A stretch of 16,266 bases of DNA from RGIG1959 sp045637645 (lineage in GTDB: Bacteria; Bacillota; Clostridia; Oscillospirales; Acutalibacteraceae). The stretch's first letter is position 1. The number at the start of each line of letters is the position of its first letter. The translations under genes and the position numbers were made by a program. The notes under the pieces were generated by a model. The model saw only the letters and a list, made by a program, of their open reading frames with translations, ran no database searches and had not been told where the DNA came from. This document shows, piece after piece, positions 1-6,832 of this stretch. Location of the stretch: contig JAZTZV010000017.1 in assembly GCA_045637645.1 (NCBI GenBank), positions 1 through 16,266 of the forward strand, in the 5' to 3' direction.

Positions 1-17
1 GAGCCTTTTATGATATT

Positions 18-527
18 TTATGAAGAACTTTCGCCGAGCAACGCTTCCAAAGCCAACAGTTCATTTTTGAGATTCGATAGTTCAAATAAATAGAACAACA
101 TTCCGCTCGGAATGCGACGACGACGGCGGCGAACATTCAAAAACGGATGCCGCAATTCCATTTTCCAAAATCCCCAAGGATGATGAAGAATTTTCTCGGC
201 AGCCTGACGATATTCGCCGTTTTTCAGTCGCGACGCACAAAAGTGCCACATCCACCATTCCCGCAAGGAAACCGCCAAAGCAAGCGCCTCCACCACCAAA
301 AGGGCGAGCGACATCCACGACAATGCGTTGTTTGACACACATAACCAAACGGTTCCGACAACGCCGACCAGCACCACATCCCCTACCATCCACAAAGCGA
401 ACCACTTCAAGCGATTGACGATGCACACAACATCCTTTTGACGGTCAGCCTGCGCGTGTTTCTCTTCGCACTTACGGCAAAGCGTTCCCCATTCCGCCTG
501 ACGGCGGCCGCATTTCTCGCACAGCAC
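18..527 (-). CDS. Zinc-ribbon, two-helix membrane protein of unknown function
   Basis: The 169-residue protein starts at a GTG (525-527), chosen because GGGAGG (535-540) lies 7 bases upstream and because the longer reading frame would run through the preceding gene. The N-terminus holds two CxxC knuckles (C3/C6 and C17/C20), a typical zinc-ribbon spacing. Two hydrophobic segments follow at about residues 41-64 and 70-88, then a soluble tail with a run of six arginines near 133-138 and a leucine-rich C-terminus. The start lies 2 bases past the stop of the ProX-like gene, so the two are probably cotranscribed. No enzymatic motif is visible. Small membrane proteins with an N-terminal zinc ribbon are common in Clostridia and mostly uncharacterised. 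I am confident that it is a gene and do not know its function. Confidence 0.72.
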   Translation of the reverse strand: MLCEKCGRRQAEWGTLCRKCEEKHAQADRQKDVVCIVNRLKWFALWMVGDVVLVGVVGTVWLCVSNNALSWMSLALLVVEALALAVSLREWWMWHFCASRLKNGEYRQAAEKILHHPWGFWKMELRHPFLNVRRRRRRIPSGMLFYLFELSNLKNELLALEALLGESSS

Positions 528-529
528 GA

Positions 530-1081
530 TTATTCCTCCCCTTTCAAGCACACCGTTTTCAGCGTGTGATGCATCGCGGGCAACACCGTTTCGAACAGAT
601 CCTTGGTGCCGATTTTTAAACTGGCGGTGTTGATACAGGGATGGCACCCGACGGTGTCGCTTTTGAGAAGATCCTCGTCAACAAGCAGTTGCACGGCGTT
701 GTCGTGATCGTTCATCAACCCGAGCACCGACACCGACCCCGGCGTAATATCAAGATAGCGTTCCATATGCTCCGCCGACGCAAACGACAGACGCGCCGAT
801 TGAATCTGTGCGGAGAGTTCTTTGGTTTTGAACGGTTTGTCGGCGGGCATCATCAAGAGATAAAACGCCGTTTGCTGGCGGTTGCACAAAAACAGGTTTT
901 TACAAATTGCCGCACCGAGCGCTTCATCGATCGCGGCACAAGCCTCCATTGTATCGGCGTGTTCATGATCGATGCGTTGATAGGCAACGCCGAGCAAATC
1001 GAGCAAATCGTAGCAACGACGTTCTTTTTCGAGGCGAGTATCGGCATCGGCAGGTCTGCCGTTTTGAAGAATCAAAGACAT
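530..1081 (-). CDS. proX: ProX/PrdX-type prolyl-tRNA editing deacylase (YbaK domain)
   Basis: The 183-residue protein matches the free-standing YbaK/ProX editing family, which hydrolyses mischarged Ala-tRNA(Pro) (or related mis-acylated tRNA) in the cytoplasm to protect proline codons. Family signatures in order are the lysine-led strand KNLFLCN (61-67), the strand around FYLLMMPAD (73-81), the loop GSVSVLGLMND (115-125) and the C-terminal HPCINTASL (147-155). The length fits the stand-alone Clostridium PrdX-type proteins. The ATG is preceded by AAAGGAG 9-10 bases upstream. It sits second in a tight minus-strand series, 19 bases after the small membrane protein and 2 bases before the zinc-ribbon protein. 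The family assignment is firm. Substrate preference among Ala-, Cys- or Ser-charged tRNAs is not readable from the sequence. Confidence 0.9.
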   Translation of the reverse strand: MSLILQNGRPADADTRLEKERRCYDLLDLLGVAYQRIDHEHADTMEACAAIDEALGAAICKNLFLCNRQQTAFYLLMMPADKPFKTKELSAQIQSARLSFASAEHMERYLDITPGSVSVLGLMNDHDNAVQLLVDEDLLKSDTVGCHPCINTASLKIGTKDLFETVLPAMHHTLKTVCLKGEE

Positions 1082-1100
1082 GTGAATCGCTCCTTTTCGT

Positions 1101-1382
1101 TTATCTCAAATAACTGACAATTTTTACAACAATCGCAAACACGATGTAGATCAAAGCCAACGAGATGAGCACCCAGCCCAAAACACTTTGTCCGGCAGTC
1201 TCGACGACAAGTACAACACCGAAAACCAATCCTGCAAGCAACACAAGCCCGATCACAAACAGAAACCATTTTATCACATGGTACGCACCTTTTGATGATG
1301 TCTTATCCGGTATAAAAACCTTATACAAATTCAAAAATCCTTCCGCAAATATCTCGAAAATCTCTTCAAATATCGTTTCCAC
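1101..1382 (-). CDS. Small two-helix membrane protein, unknown function
   Basis: This 93-residue protein starts at GTG (1380-1382) with AAGGTG about 10 bases upstream. It has an acidic, amphipathic N-terminus (residues 1-20, rich in Glu and Phe), a short polar stretch, and two strongly hydrophobic helices at about 36-60 and 66-90, ending in a basic tail. There is no signal-peptide cleavage site and no catalytic motif. It is the first gene after a good minus-strand sigma-A promoter and lies 19 bases ahead of the ProX-like gene, so it probably leads that operon. I do not recognise the family. The clean promoter, ribosome site and membrane topology support it as a real gene. Confidence 0.65.
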   Translation of the reverse strand: METIFEEIFEIFAEGFLNLYKVFIPDKTSSKGAYHVIKWFLFVIGLVLLAGLVFGVVLVVETAGQSVLGWVLISLALIYIVFAIVVKIVSYLR

Positions 1383-1419
1383 AAAAGCTCACACCTTGCC
1401 AATGAAATTTAATGTTTGT

Positions 1420-1448
1420 ATTATAGCATCCTCTTTTAGAAAATGCAA
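1420..1448 (-). promoter_or_regulatory. Sigma-A promoter for the minus-strand 1382-18 operon
   Basis: Read on the minus strand, TTGCAT (1443-1448) is followed by a 17-base spacer and a perfect TATAAT (1420-1425), about 38 bases ahead of the GTG start. It fires away from the divergent reductase promoter. Confidence 0.7.
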
Positions 1449-1459
1449 TTTTTTATCCT

Positions 1460-1490
1460 GTTGAATTTTCAACTTGTTGACATCTCAACA
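1460..1490. promoter_or_regulatory. Tandem operator-like dyads GTTGA-N4-TCAAC
   Basis: Two inverted repeats share the pattern GTTGA-N4-TCAAC: 1460-1473 (part of the perfect palindrome GTTGAATTTTCAAC) and 1476-1489 (extended by one matching base on each side, TGTTGA/TCAACA). Their centres are 16 bases apart, and the second covers the -35 box of the reductase operon. This layout is typical of cooperative binding by a dimeric regulator. The regulator is not identifiable from the window. Confidence 0.6.
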
Positions 1491-1504
1491 TCCTGTGTTA
1501 TAAT
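1477..1504 (+). promoter_or_regulatory. Consensus sigma-A promoter of the reductase-AcnX operon
   Basis: A perfect TTGACA (1477-1482) and a perfect TATAAT (1499-1504) are separated by 16 bases. Transcription would start near 1511, leaving a leader of about 30 bases before the ATG at 1543. The intrinsic strength combined with the overlapping dyad suggests repression when the pathway is not needed. Confidence 0.85.
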
Positions 1505-1542
1505 AATCTTATACTTTAATCACCCATAAAGGAGTGTGCAAG

Positions 1543-3603
1543 ATGGATCAAAAATACGAAGCTCTGTTTACCCCGTGGAACATCGGCAAAGTGGAAATCA
1601 AAAACCGCATTGTGATGTGTCCGATGGGCGGTACGTCGCTGTTCGGTTGGTTCGAACTGGGAGGCTGTCACTTTGACAAAGAAGCGGCAAACTTCTTTCT
1701 TGAACGCGCCAAGAACAACGTCGGTCTCATCATCCCCGGCATCGCGCCGCTTCGCGATACCTTCTGGGGCAAGTGGCTGTGGCAAAACCCGAAGATGTTT
1801 GAAGAACTCAAAGAATTCATGGACGAAATCCATAAAACCGATACCAAGCTGTTTGTTCAGTTGACGGCGGGCATGGGTCGTTCGTGGGCGATCACGGAGC
1901 TTGTCGCACCCTTGCACAAAAACAAGCTCACCCGCGCACTTATCAAGCCCGTCATCGACACGTCGCACGAGCTCGCGTGCCCGAGTCCGCAACCTTCCCG
2001 TTGGGCGCACGACATCGAATGTCCCGAAATGACAGTCGAGCAAATCCATGAGATCATCGAAGCGTTCGCCAAAACGGCAAAACTCTGCCGCGACGCGGGC
2101 GTGGACGGCGTCGAAGTACACGCAGTTCACGAAGGCTATTTGCTCGACCAATTCGCCATCGAATTCTTTAACAAACGCACCGACGATTACGGCGGCAATT
2201 TCGAAAATCGCTACCGTTTCGCCGTTGAAGTCGTCAACGCCATTAAAGAGGCGTGCGGCGAGGACTTCCCCGTGTCGCTTCGCTATTCGGTGGAATCGAA
2301 GATGAAAGGCTTCTGCGAAGGCGCGATGCCGGGTGAGAATTACAAAGAAGTCGGTCGCGATATGGCGGAATCCGAAAAAGCGGCAAAATATCTGCAAGAC
2401 GCAGGCTACGATATGCTCAACGCCGACAACGGTACCTACGATTCGTGGTACTGGGCGCATCCGCCGATGTATATGCCGCAAAACTGCAACCTCGACGACG
2501 TGGCGCACATCAAGCAATTTGTGGATATCCCCGTTGTGTGCGCGGGTCGTATGGAACCCGACATCGGCGCGCAAGCGGTCGCGGACGGTCGCATCGATGC
2601 CGTCGGTGTGGCGCGTCAATTCCTGACCGATCCCGAATGGATCACCAAGCTGATCGACGATCGCCTTGAGGACATCAAACCGTGCATCTGCTGTCACGCG
2701 GCTTGCTTCAACTTCTCCCGCTCGAAAGGCACGGCAAACACACAAGATCTCACCGACACGATGGGACTCGCGCGCTGTGCACTCAATCCCGAGACGATGC
2801 AATCGAAGAAATATTACATCACCCCTGCCAAAAAGTCGAAAACCATCGCCGTCATCGGCGGCGGCATCGGCGGCATGGAAGCGGCGATTTTGGCCGCCAA
2901 GCGCGGACACAAGGTCACACTTTACGAAAAGAGTGACAAGCTCGGCGGTGTGTTCATCGCGGCGGCGGCTCCCTCGTTCAAAGAAAAAGACCGTGATCTC
3001 ATCACGTGGTACATCCGCGAGCTCGGCAAATACCCCATCGACGTGAAGATGAACACGGCGGTGACGGATGTGAAATCGCTCGACGCCGACGAAGTGATCG
3101 TCGCGACGGGTGCCGTGGCACGCTCCATCCCCGTGAGCGGTGCCGAAAAAGCGGTGGAAGCGGTTGATTATTTGCTTGGTAACAAAGAAGTCGGCAACAA
3201 CGTTGCGGTCATCGGCGGCGGCTTGACGGGTTGCGAAATTGCGTACGAGTTGTATCTGCAAGGCAAAAAACCTGTGATCGTCGAGATGCAAAACGATCTC
3301 ATCACCACCAAGGGCATCTGCCTTGCCAACACCAGCTATTTACGCGATTTCTTCAAAACAAACCAAGTACCCGTGTATTTGGAAACGTCGCTTTGCGCCA
3401 TCAACGATGGTGCTGTCACGCTCAAAGACAAAGACGGCAAAACCTTTGAAGTTCCTGCCGATTCGGTGATTTTGTCGGTCGGTTACACCCCCGCCCCTGT
3501 GGCACAAAAAGGCAAGCACGTGCACGTCATCGGCGATGCTTGCAAAGTCGGCAACCTGCGCACCGTCATTTGGCAAGCGTGGGATGTCGTGATGAAACTG
3601 TAA
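1543..3603 (+). CDS. OYE-type Fe-S flavoenzyme, BaiCD/BaiH/FadH-like ene-reductase
   Basis: The 686-residue cytoplasmic oxidoreductase has the layout of 2,4-dienoyl-CoA reductase, enoate reductase and the BaiCD/BaiH bile-acid enzymes. An FMN TIM barrel fills about residues 5-375, with the active-site segment HAVHEGYLLDQF (193-204) and the family signature RTDDYGGNFENR (212-223). A cysteine cluster follows at C381, C384, C388 and C412, fitting the [4Fe-4S] site of this family, with an extra C383. The C-terminal half is a two-dinucleotide-fold disulfide-reductase-like module: GGGIGGMEAA (438-447) for FAD, GGGLTGCE (558-565) for NAD(P)H, and HVIGDA (661-666) closing the FAD site. Electrons would pass NAD(P)H-FAD-FeS-FMN to an activated C=C. 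ATG 1543 is chosen because AAAGGAG (1528-1534) is 8 bases upstream. It is the first gene of an operon with AcnX, which suggests a hydroxy-acid-derived enoate rather than a steroid as substrate. The fold is certain; the substrate is unknown. Confidence 0.93.
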   Translation: MDQKYEALFTPWNIGKVEIKNRIVMCPMGGTSLFGWFELGGCHFDKEAANFFLERAKNNVGLIIPGIAPLRDTFWGKWLWQNPKMFEELKEFMDEIHKTDTKLFVQLTAGMGRSWAITELVAPLHKNKLTRALIKPVIDTSHELACPSPQPSRWAHDIECPEMTVEQIHEIIEAFAKTAKLCRDAGVDGVEVHAVHEGYLLDQFAIEFFNKRTDDYGGNFENRYRFAVEVVNAIKEACGEDFPVSLRYSVESKMKGFCEGAMPGENYKEVGRDMAESEKAAKYLQDAGYDMLNADNGTYDSWYWAHPPMYMPQNCNLDDVAHIKQFVDIPVVCAGRMEPDIGAQAVADGRIDAVGVARQFLTDPEWITKLIDDRLEDIKPCICCHAACFNFSRSKGTANTQDLTDTMGLARCALNPETMQSKKYYITPAKKSKTIAVIGGGIGGMEAAILAAKRGHKVTLYEKSDKLGGVFIAAAAPSFKEKDRDLITWYIRELGKYPIDVKMNTAVTDVKSLDADEVIVATGAVARSIPVSGAEKAVEAVDYLLGNKEVGNNVAVIGGGLTGCEIAYELYLQGKKPVIVEMQNDLITTKGICLANTSYLRDFFKTNQVPVYLETSLCAINDGAVTLKDKDGKTFEVPADSVILSVGYTPAPVAQKGKHVHVIGDACKVGNLRTVIWQAWDVVMKL

Positions 3604-3618
3604 GGAGGTATACACACT

Positions 3619-4896
3619 ATGGAACTTACTCGCGAACAACAAGCGATCCTCGACGGTGAGAAGGGCGAAACGCTTGCCAAAGTGATGAAAACACTCGTGA
3701 TGTACGGCGAATTGTTCGGTGCCACCAAGATGGTGCCTGTTACGTCAAAGCACAATCACCTTGTCACCTCGTTCGGTCTCAAGGCACTCGGCCCTGTGTA
3801 CGACATGATGAACGAACTCATCGAATCGGGAGCCGTGTCGCAACAAACCTTCTCGGTCGACCCCCGTCCGCTTGACAAAAACGTGCCTTCCAATTTCCTG
3901 CAGAATTTTATTTTCAACAACTTCATGTATTCCCGCCAAGATTTCTATGAAGGTCAGCTTAAAAAGCTCGGCTTGATGGACGACGACGCCTTCACCTGCG
4001 CGTGCTATCTCGACGAGGTCGGCAACAAGCCGCAACAAGGCGAGATCCTTTCGTGGGCGGAATCGTCGGCGGTCGTGTACGCCAACTCCGTACTCGGCGC
4101 ACGTTGCAACCGCAACTCGGGATTGATCGATTTGATGGGTTCGGTCGTCGGTTTTGTCCCCTATTTCGGCTTGCTGACCGATGAAGGTCGAAAAGCAAGC
4201 TGGATCGTCGAAATCCAAACCACGAAGAAACCCGAAGCACAATTGCTCGGTTCTGCCATCGGCATGAAGGTCATGGAAGATGTGCCGTATGTTAAGGGGC
4301 TCGATAAATGGCTCGGCACCGAGCTTGACGACGCGGCTTGCACCTATCTTAAAGATTTCGGTGCGGCAACCGCCTCCAACGGCGCGGTCGGTCTTTATCA
4401 CATCGATAACCTCACTCCCGAAGCGAAACAGCAAGGCGACACTCTTATCAAAGACGATGCGCAAGTATATGTCATCGATGACGCCGAACTCGAGCGTGTA
4501 TACAAGGGCTATCCGATCATGTGGAAAAACGAAAACCAAAAGCCGAAGCTGTGCTTTATGGGTTGCCCGCACATGACGCTCCAACAACTCAAAGACTGGA
4601 CGGACAAGGTGGAAACCGCGCTCAAAGAAGCGGGCAACAAAAAGGTGCTCATCCCCACCGTGTTCACCGCTCCCACCGCCGTTCTGCGCGAATTCGAAAA
4701 AACGCCGTATGCCGCCAGACTCAAAGCGACAGGCGTCATCACTTCGTACATCTGTCCGCTGATGTATATGAACAATCCGCTCGCAGGCAAAATGCCCGTC
4801 ATCACTTCGTCAAACAAACTGCGCACTTACACAACGGCGCGTTATTACACCGATGACGAGATCCTTGCTCAAATCACGAAAGGAGGCAACGCGTGA
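3619..4896 (+). CDS. Aconitase X (AcnX) large catalytic subunit
   Basis: The 425-residue protein is the DUF521/AcnX large subunit of the two-chain type. Known members are archaeal phosphomevalonate dehydratase and bacterial cis-3-hydroxy-L-proline dehydratase, both of which remove water from a hydroxy acid using an Fe-S cluster. Landmarks include the N-terminal LTREQQAILDGEKGE (3-17), the GATKMVPVTSKH segment (35-45), the strongly conserved WAESSAVVYANSVLGAR (146-162), GCPHM (315-319) and ICPLMY (378-383). C163, C316 and C379 are plausible cluster ligands by position; this is inferred. The gene starts 15 bases after the reductase stop, with AAGGAGG overlapping that stop codon, and its own end overlaps the small-subunit gene. 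SAH, common in relatives, reads SKH here, so the substrate may differ from known members. The family is confident and the reaction within the family is open. Confidence 0.92.
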   Translation: MELTREQQAILDGEKGETLAKVMKTLVMYGELFGATKMVPVTSKHNHLVTSFGLKALGPVYDMMNELIESGAVSQQTFSVDPRPLDKNVPSNFLQNFIFNNFMYSRQDFYEGQLKKLGLMDDDAFTCACYLDEVGNKPQQGEILSWAESSAVVYANSVLGARCNRNSGLIDLMGSVVGFVPYFGLLTDEGRKASWIVEIQTTKKPEAQLLGSAIGMKVMEDVPYVKGLDKWLGTELDDAACTYLKDFGAATASNGAVGLYHIDNLTPEAKQQGDTLIKDDAQVYVIDDAELERVYKGYPIMWKNENQKPKLCFMGCPHMTLQQLKDWTDKVETALKEAGNKKVLIPTVFTAPTAVLREFEKTPYAARLKATGVITSYICPLMYMNNPLAGKMPVITSSNKLRTYTTARYYTDDEILAQITKGGNA

Positions 4897-5339
4897 TGAA
4901 GATTTTTAAAGGTCGCGTAGTCGCTCCCGGCACGACGAGCGCAAAGGCGGTTGTTTCCCACGAGGGTCTGAACACCCTTGCCTCATTCCAAAAAGCGCTT
5001 CAATTCGGCGACAAAAACGCCACCTGCGGCGACCAGAACAACAAGGATTTGTTCGGCAAACAGATGGCGGGCAAGGCACTGTGCCTGCCGCAGACCATCG
5101 GTTCGACGACGGGCGGTTTGGTGCTGTACTGTGCATGCTCGATGCACCGTCAGCCCGCGTGCATGTTGTTTTCGAAACCCATCGACTCGCTTGCCGCCGC
5201 AGGTGCGGTGCTGAGCAGTGTGTGGCTTGATGACGTGACGATGCCGGTTGTTGACAGCCTCGGCGAGGAGTTTCTTTCCTACGTCAAAGACGACATGACC
5301 ATCACCGTCAAAGACGACGGCACGGTGGAAGTGGAATAA
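4896..5339 (+). CDS. Aconitase X (AcnX) small swivel subunit, DUF126
   Basis: The 147-residue protein is the swivel-domain partner of the AcnX large subunit; the two chains form one dehydratase active site. Typical elements are the N-terminal KGRVVAPGTTSAKAVVS (5-21), the loop FGKQMAGKALCLPQ (53-66) and the catalytic-type loop IGSTTGG (68-74), with S70 as the expected active-site serine, followed by a helix and the AAGAVLSS stretch (101-108). The ATG overlaps the large-subunit TGA (TGATG), which favours translational coupling, with AGGAGG (4881-4886) 9 bases upstream. A GTG at 4893 with 6-base spacing is an alternative start adding one residue. Cysteines are unusually frequent (C44, C63, C79, C81, C89), mostly outside positions I would expect to be conserved. 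A strong terminator follows directly. Confidence 0.9.
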   Translation: MKIFKGRVVAPGTTSAKAVVSHEGLNTLASFQKALQFGDKNATCGDQNNKDLFGKQMAGKALCLPQTIGSTTGGLVLYCACSMHRQPACMLFSKPIDSLAAAGAVLSSVWLDDVTMPVVDSLGEEFLSYVKDDMTITVKDDGTVEVE

Positions 5340-5342
5340 CCC

Positions 5343-5380
5343 AAACGCGGGACTGCGACAAACGTAGTCCCGCGTTTTTT
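5343..5380 (+). terminator. Rho-independent terminator of the reductase-AcnX operon
   Basis: An 11-bp perfect, GC-rich stem pairs 5344-5354 with 5366-5376 around an 11-base loop, followed by TTTTTT (5375-5380). It starts 4 bases past the AcnX small-subunit stop. Confidence 0.93.
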
Positions 5381-5382
5381 AT

Positions 5383-5405
5383 TGTCTATGATACATAGAT
5401 AGACA
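5383..5405. promoter_or_regulatory. Nested palindrome over the XRE gene promoter (possible autoregulatory operator)
   Basis: TCTATG-ATA-CATAGA (5385-5399) is a perfect dyad. An overlapping pair TGTCTAT (5383-5389) / ATAGACA (5399-5405) extends it into the -35 box. A site of this size at the promoter of an XRE-family gene is a natural candidate for self-regulation; that role is inferred. Confidence 0.45.
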
Positions 5406-5428
5406 TTTTCACATAGGCGATGTATACT
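5400..5428 (+). promoter_or_regulatory. Sigma-A promoter for the XRE membrane regulator
   Basis: TAGACA (5400-5405), a 17-base spacer and TATACT (5423-5428) sit 22 bases ahead of the ATG. The resulting leader is very short and is filled by the AAAGGAGG ribosome site. Confidence 0.7.
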
Positions 5429-5450
5429 GTTGGCGAAAGGAGGCGGTTTT

Positions 5451-6500
5451 ATGACCCCGCAAAAAACAGGACCGTTCATTGCTTCTCTTCGAAAAGAGAA
5501 AGGTTGGACACAGCAAGTTCTTGCTGATAAACTGCAAGTAAGCGTAAAAGCTGTTTCGCGTTGGGAAACCGGGAAAGGATACCCCGATGTCACCATACTT
5601 CCCTTATTGGCAAACGAGCTCAACATCTCAATCGGCGAATTGCTCAACGGCGAACGAGACGCCGTTATCCCTGTTTCGTCGCACGATACGACACTGTTAA
5701 ACATGTACGCCGATACAAGACGATATGACCGAAAAAACCGCGCTTTAAAAATCGGAATCGGAATCTCGGCAGCAACGGCATTGCTAACGATGGCAATATG
5801 CATTTTAACGATTGTTGTCGGTGTACTGGGAGGATTTCAAATTTCCCAAACCTTCAAAGGACGGTCGTACTGTGTTCTCGCCGACGATCTTTCATATATG
5901 ACATATTACGGCGAACGATATGTACCGTTGGATACGGGTGGTTACGAATGCCGTATCGGCGAAGAAATTGTCGATGAAGTGCGCTTGGAAAGCGGCGACA
6001 TCTTTTCAAAATTTTTCTCAGAATACAACGTACACAGTATAAACGGCGTGCCCGATTTTGAAATGATATATTTACAAAGCGAGCACGACATCTGTTACTA
6101 TGTAAAAGAATCATGTAAAAGCTCTTATGAACAGCAGCTGAACGCTTTCGAGCCTTTCGCTCTGTATGCACTTATCGTGCAACCCGATTTTTACGAAAAA
6201 ACCTGCTTGTTGGACGAAAATATTGTGAACGTGCTTTCGACATTAACGCAATATGATCGCGATTCGTCACTTACCTGTGCATACACCGCACAGCAGCCAC
6301 GATTGACCGTAATCGTCTATGATTGTGAAGGCATCTTTTACAAAGAGATCGGTGACATTTTCAAAGAAAACGATACCTATTATTGGTACGATTACGCAGG
6401 CGAAACATTTCCTGCCGCAAGTGCACACACGACAATCCCCTATCAACTGGACGCATCTTGTTACGATGCATTAGACACATTGTTTTCATACACATTTTGA
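5451..6500 (+). CDS. Membrane-anchored XRE-family (Cro/CI) transcriptional regulator
   Basis: This 349-residue protein has an N-terminal helix-turn-helix of the Cro/CI type at about 6-66 (QQVLADKLQVSVKAVSRWET, 21-40, contains the two HTH helices), a linker, one transmembrane helix at about 101-127, and a C-terminal region of about 220 residues predicted outside the membrane. The outer region is rich in Tyr, Asp and Glu and has several cysteines (for example near 141, 222, 228 and 237), but I recognise no named domain. The design is one-component: an outer domain could sense an envelope signal and the inner HTH bind DNA. The ATG at 5451 is chosen over an upstream TTG (5430) because AAAGGAGG lies 7-8 bases before it. 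The gene is flanked by terminators on both sides and so is monocistronic. The overlapping palindrome suggests autoregulation. Targets are unknown. Confidence 0.82.
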   Translation: MTPQKTGPFIASLRKEKGWTQQVLADKLQVSVKAVSRWETGKGYPDVTILPLLANELNISIGELLNGERDAVIPVSSHDTTLLNMYADTRRYDRKNRALKIGIGISAATALLTMAICILTIVVGVLGGFQISQTFKGRSYCVLADDLSYMTYYGERYVPLDTGGYECRIGEEIVDEVRLESGDIFSKFFSEYNVHSINGVPDFEMIYLQSEHDICYYVKESCKSSYEQQLNAFEPFALYALIVQPDFYEKTCLLDENIVNVLSTLTQYDRDSSLTCAYTAQQPRLTVIVYDCEGIFYKEIGDIFKENDTYYWYDYAGETFPAASAHTTIPYQLDASCYDALDTLFSYTF

Positions 6501-6505
6501 TACAG

Positions 6506-6546
6506 AATAAGAGAGAACACTTCCTTATGAAGTGTTCTCTCTTATT
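6506..6546 (+). terminator. Long perfect hairpin after the XRE gene, probable terminator
   Basis: An 18-bp perfect stem (6506-6523 with 6529-6546) encloses a 5-base loop, 5 bases past the stop codon. The tract after the stem is only weakly T-rich (TTATTATAT), so termination may be less efficient than at the other sites in this window. The length and position still favour a terminator. Confidence 0.65.
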
Positions 6547-6557
6547 ATATAAAAATT

Positions 6558-6691
6558 GATACTTTCGGTTTGAAAGTGTCATAGTGATATTTTGCTTATC
6601 TGCAAAGTGATATTGAACCTTACGGTAATTGTCCGAAGGACAATTTAAAGGCGAATACAACTGTGGCACCATCCTTACGGATGGTGCCACA
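6558..6691. repeat. Modular hairpin repeat cluster (MITE/REP-like intergenic element)
   Basis: Most of the 332-bp gap between the XRE gene and the AAC(3)-like gene is consecutive small hairpins. One pairs 6558-6566 with 6572-6580 (one G-T). Two direct copies of AGTGATATT follow (6583-6591 and 6606-6614), then an 8-bp stem AATTGTCC/GGACAATT (6627-6645), then a 13-bp perfect stem with loop TTAC (6662-6691). A T-rich tract follows 12 bases later (6702-6712). From memory, strings of short hairpins joined by GTGATATT-type linkers recur in many Ruminococcaceae genomes; I cannot check copy number here. The remainder of the gap holds the terminator before it and a promoter after it. I see no small gene. 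Confidence 0.55.
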
Positions 6692-6734
6692 ACGAAGACG
6701 CTTTTTTCTTTTGTCGAGAAAATCGTATTTATGG

Positions 6735-6763
6735 TAGAAAAATGCAGGAAACTGTGGTATACT
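6735..6763 (+). promoter_or_regulatory. Probable sigma-A promoter for the AAC(3)-like gene
   Basis: TAGAAA (6735-6740), a 17-base spacer and TATACT (6758-6763) lie about 70 bases before the ATG at 6833. The -35 is only four of six to consensus. It is the only well-spaced pair I found downstream of the hairpin cluster. Confidence 0.5.
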
Positions 6764-6832
6764 GGTGTCATCATCCTACTTATGGAAATCGCGATACGCA
6801 GAAGGCTGCGTGTTCCGACAAAGGAGGCGCTT

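Noticed and set aside
1516..3291. Long open frame of 591 codons on the minus strand
   Set aside because: It is antisense to the well-supported flavoenzyme gene, has low-complexity His/Arg/Phe-rich composition typical of a reverse-frame shadow, and has no ribosome site.
1543..3603. Calling the flavoenzyme a bile-acid 7-dehydroxylation enzyme
   Set aside because: The fold matches BaiCD/BaiH, but no other bai gene is present and the partner genes are AcnX chains, so a different substrate is more likely.
6662..6712. Terminator made of the 13-bp hairpin plus downstream T-tract
   Set aside because: The T-rich tract begins 10 or more bases after the stem, too far for standard rho-independent termination, and a terminator for the upstream gene already lies at 6506-6546.
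6711..6720. Spo0A-box-like sequence TTGTCGAGAA upstream of the AAC(3)-like gene
   Set aside because: One mismatch to the seven-base core TGTCGAA; single near-matches are expected by chance in 16 kb and no second copy is nearby.
6629..6832. Upstream extension of the AAC(3)-like reading frame by 68 codons
   Set aside because: It would translate the hairpin repeat and the promoter; AAAGGAGG before 6833 marks the real start.
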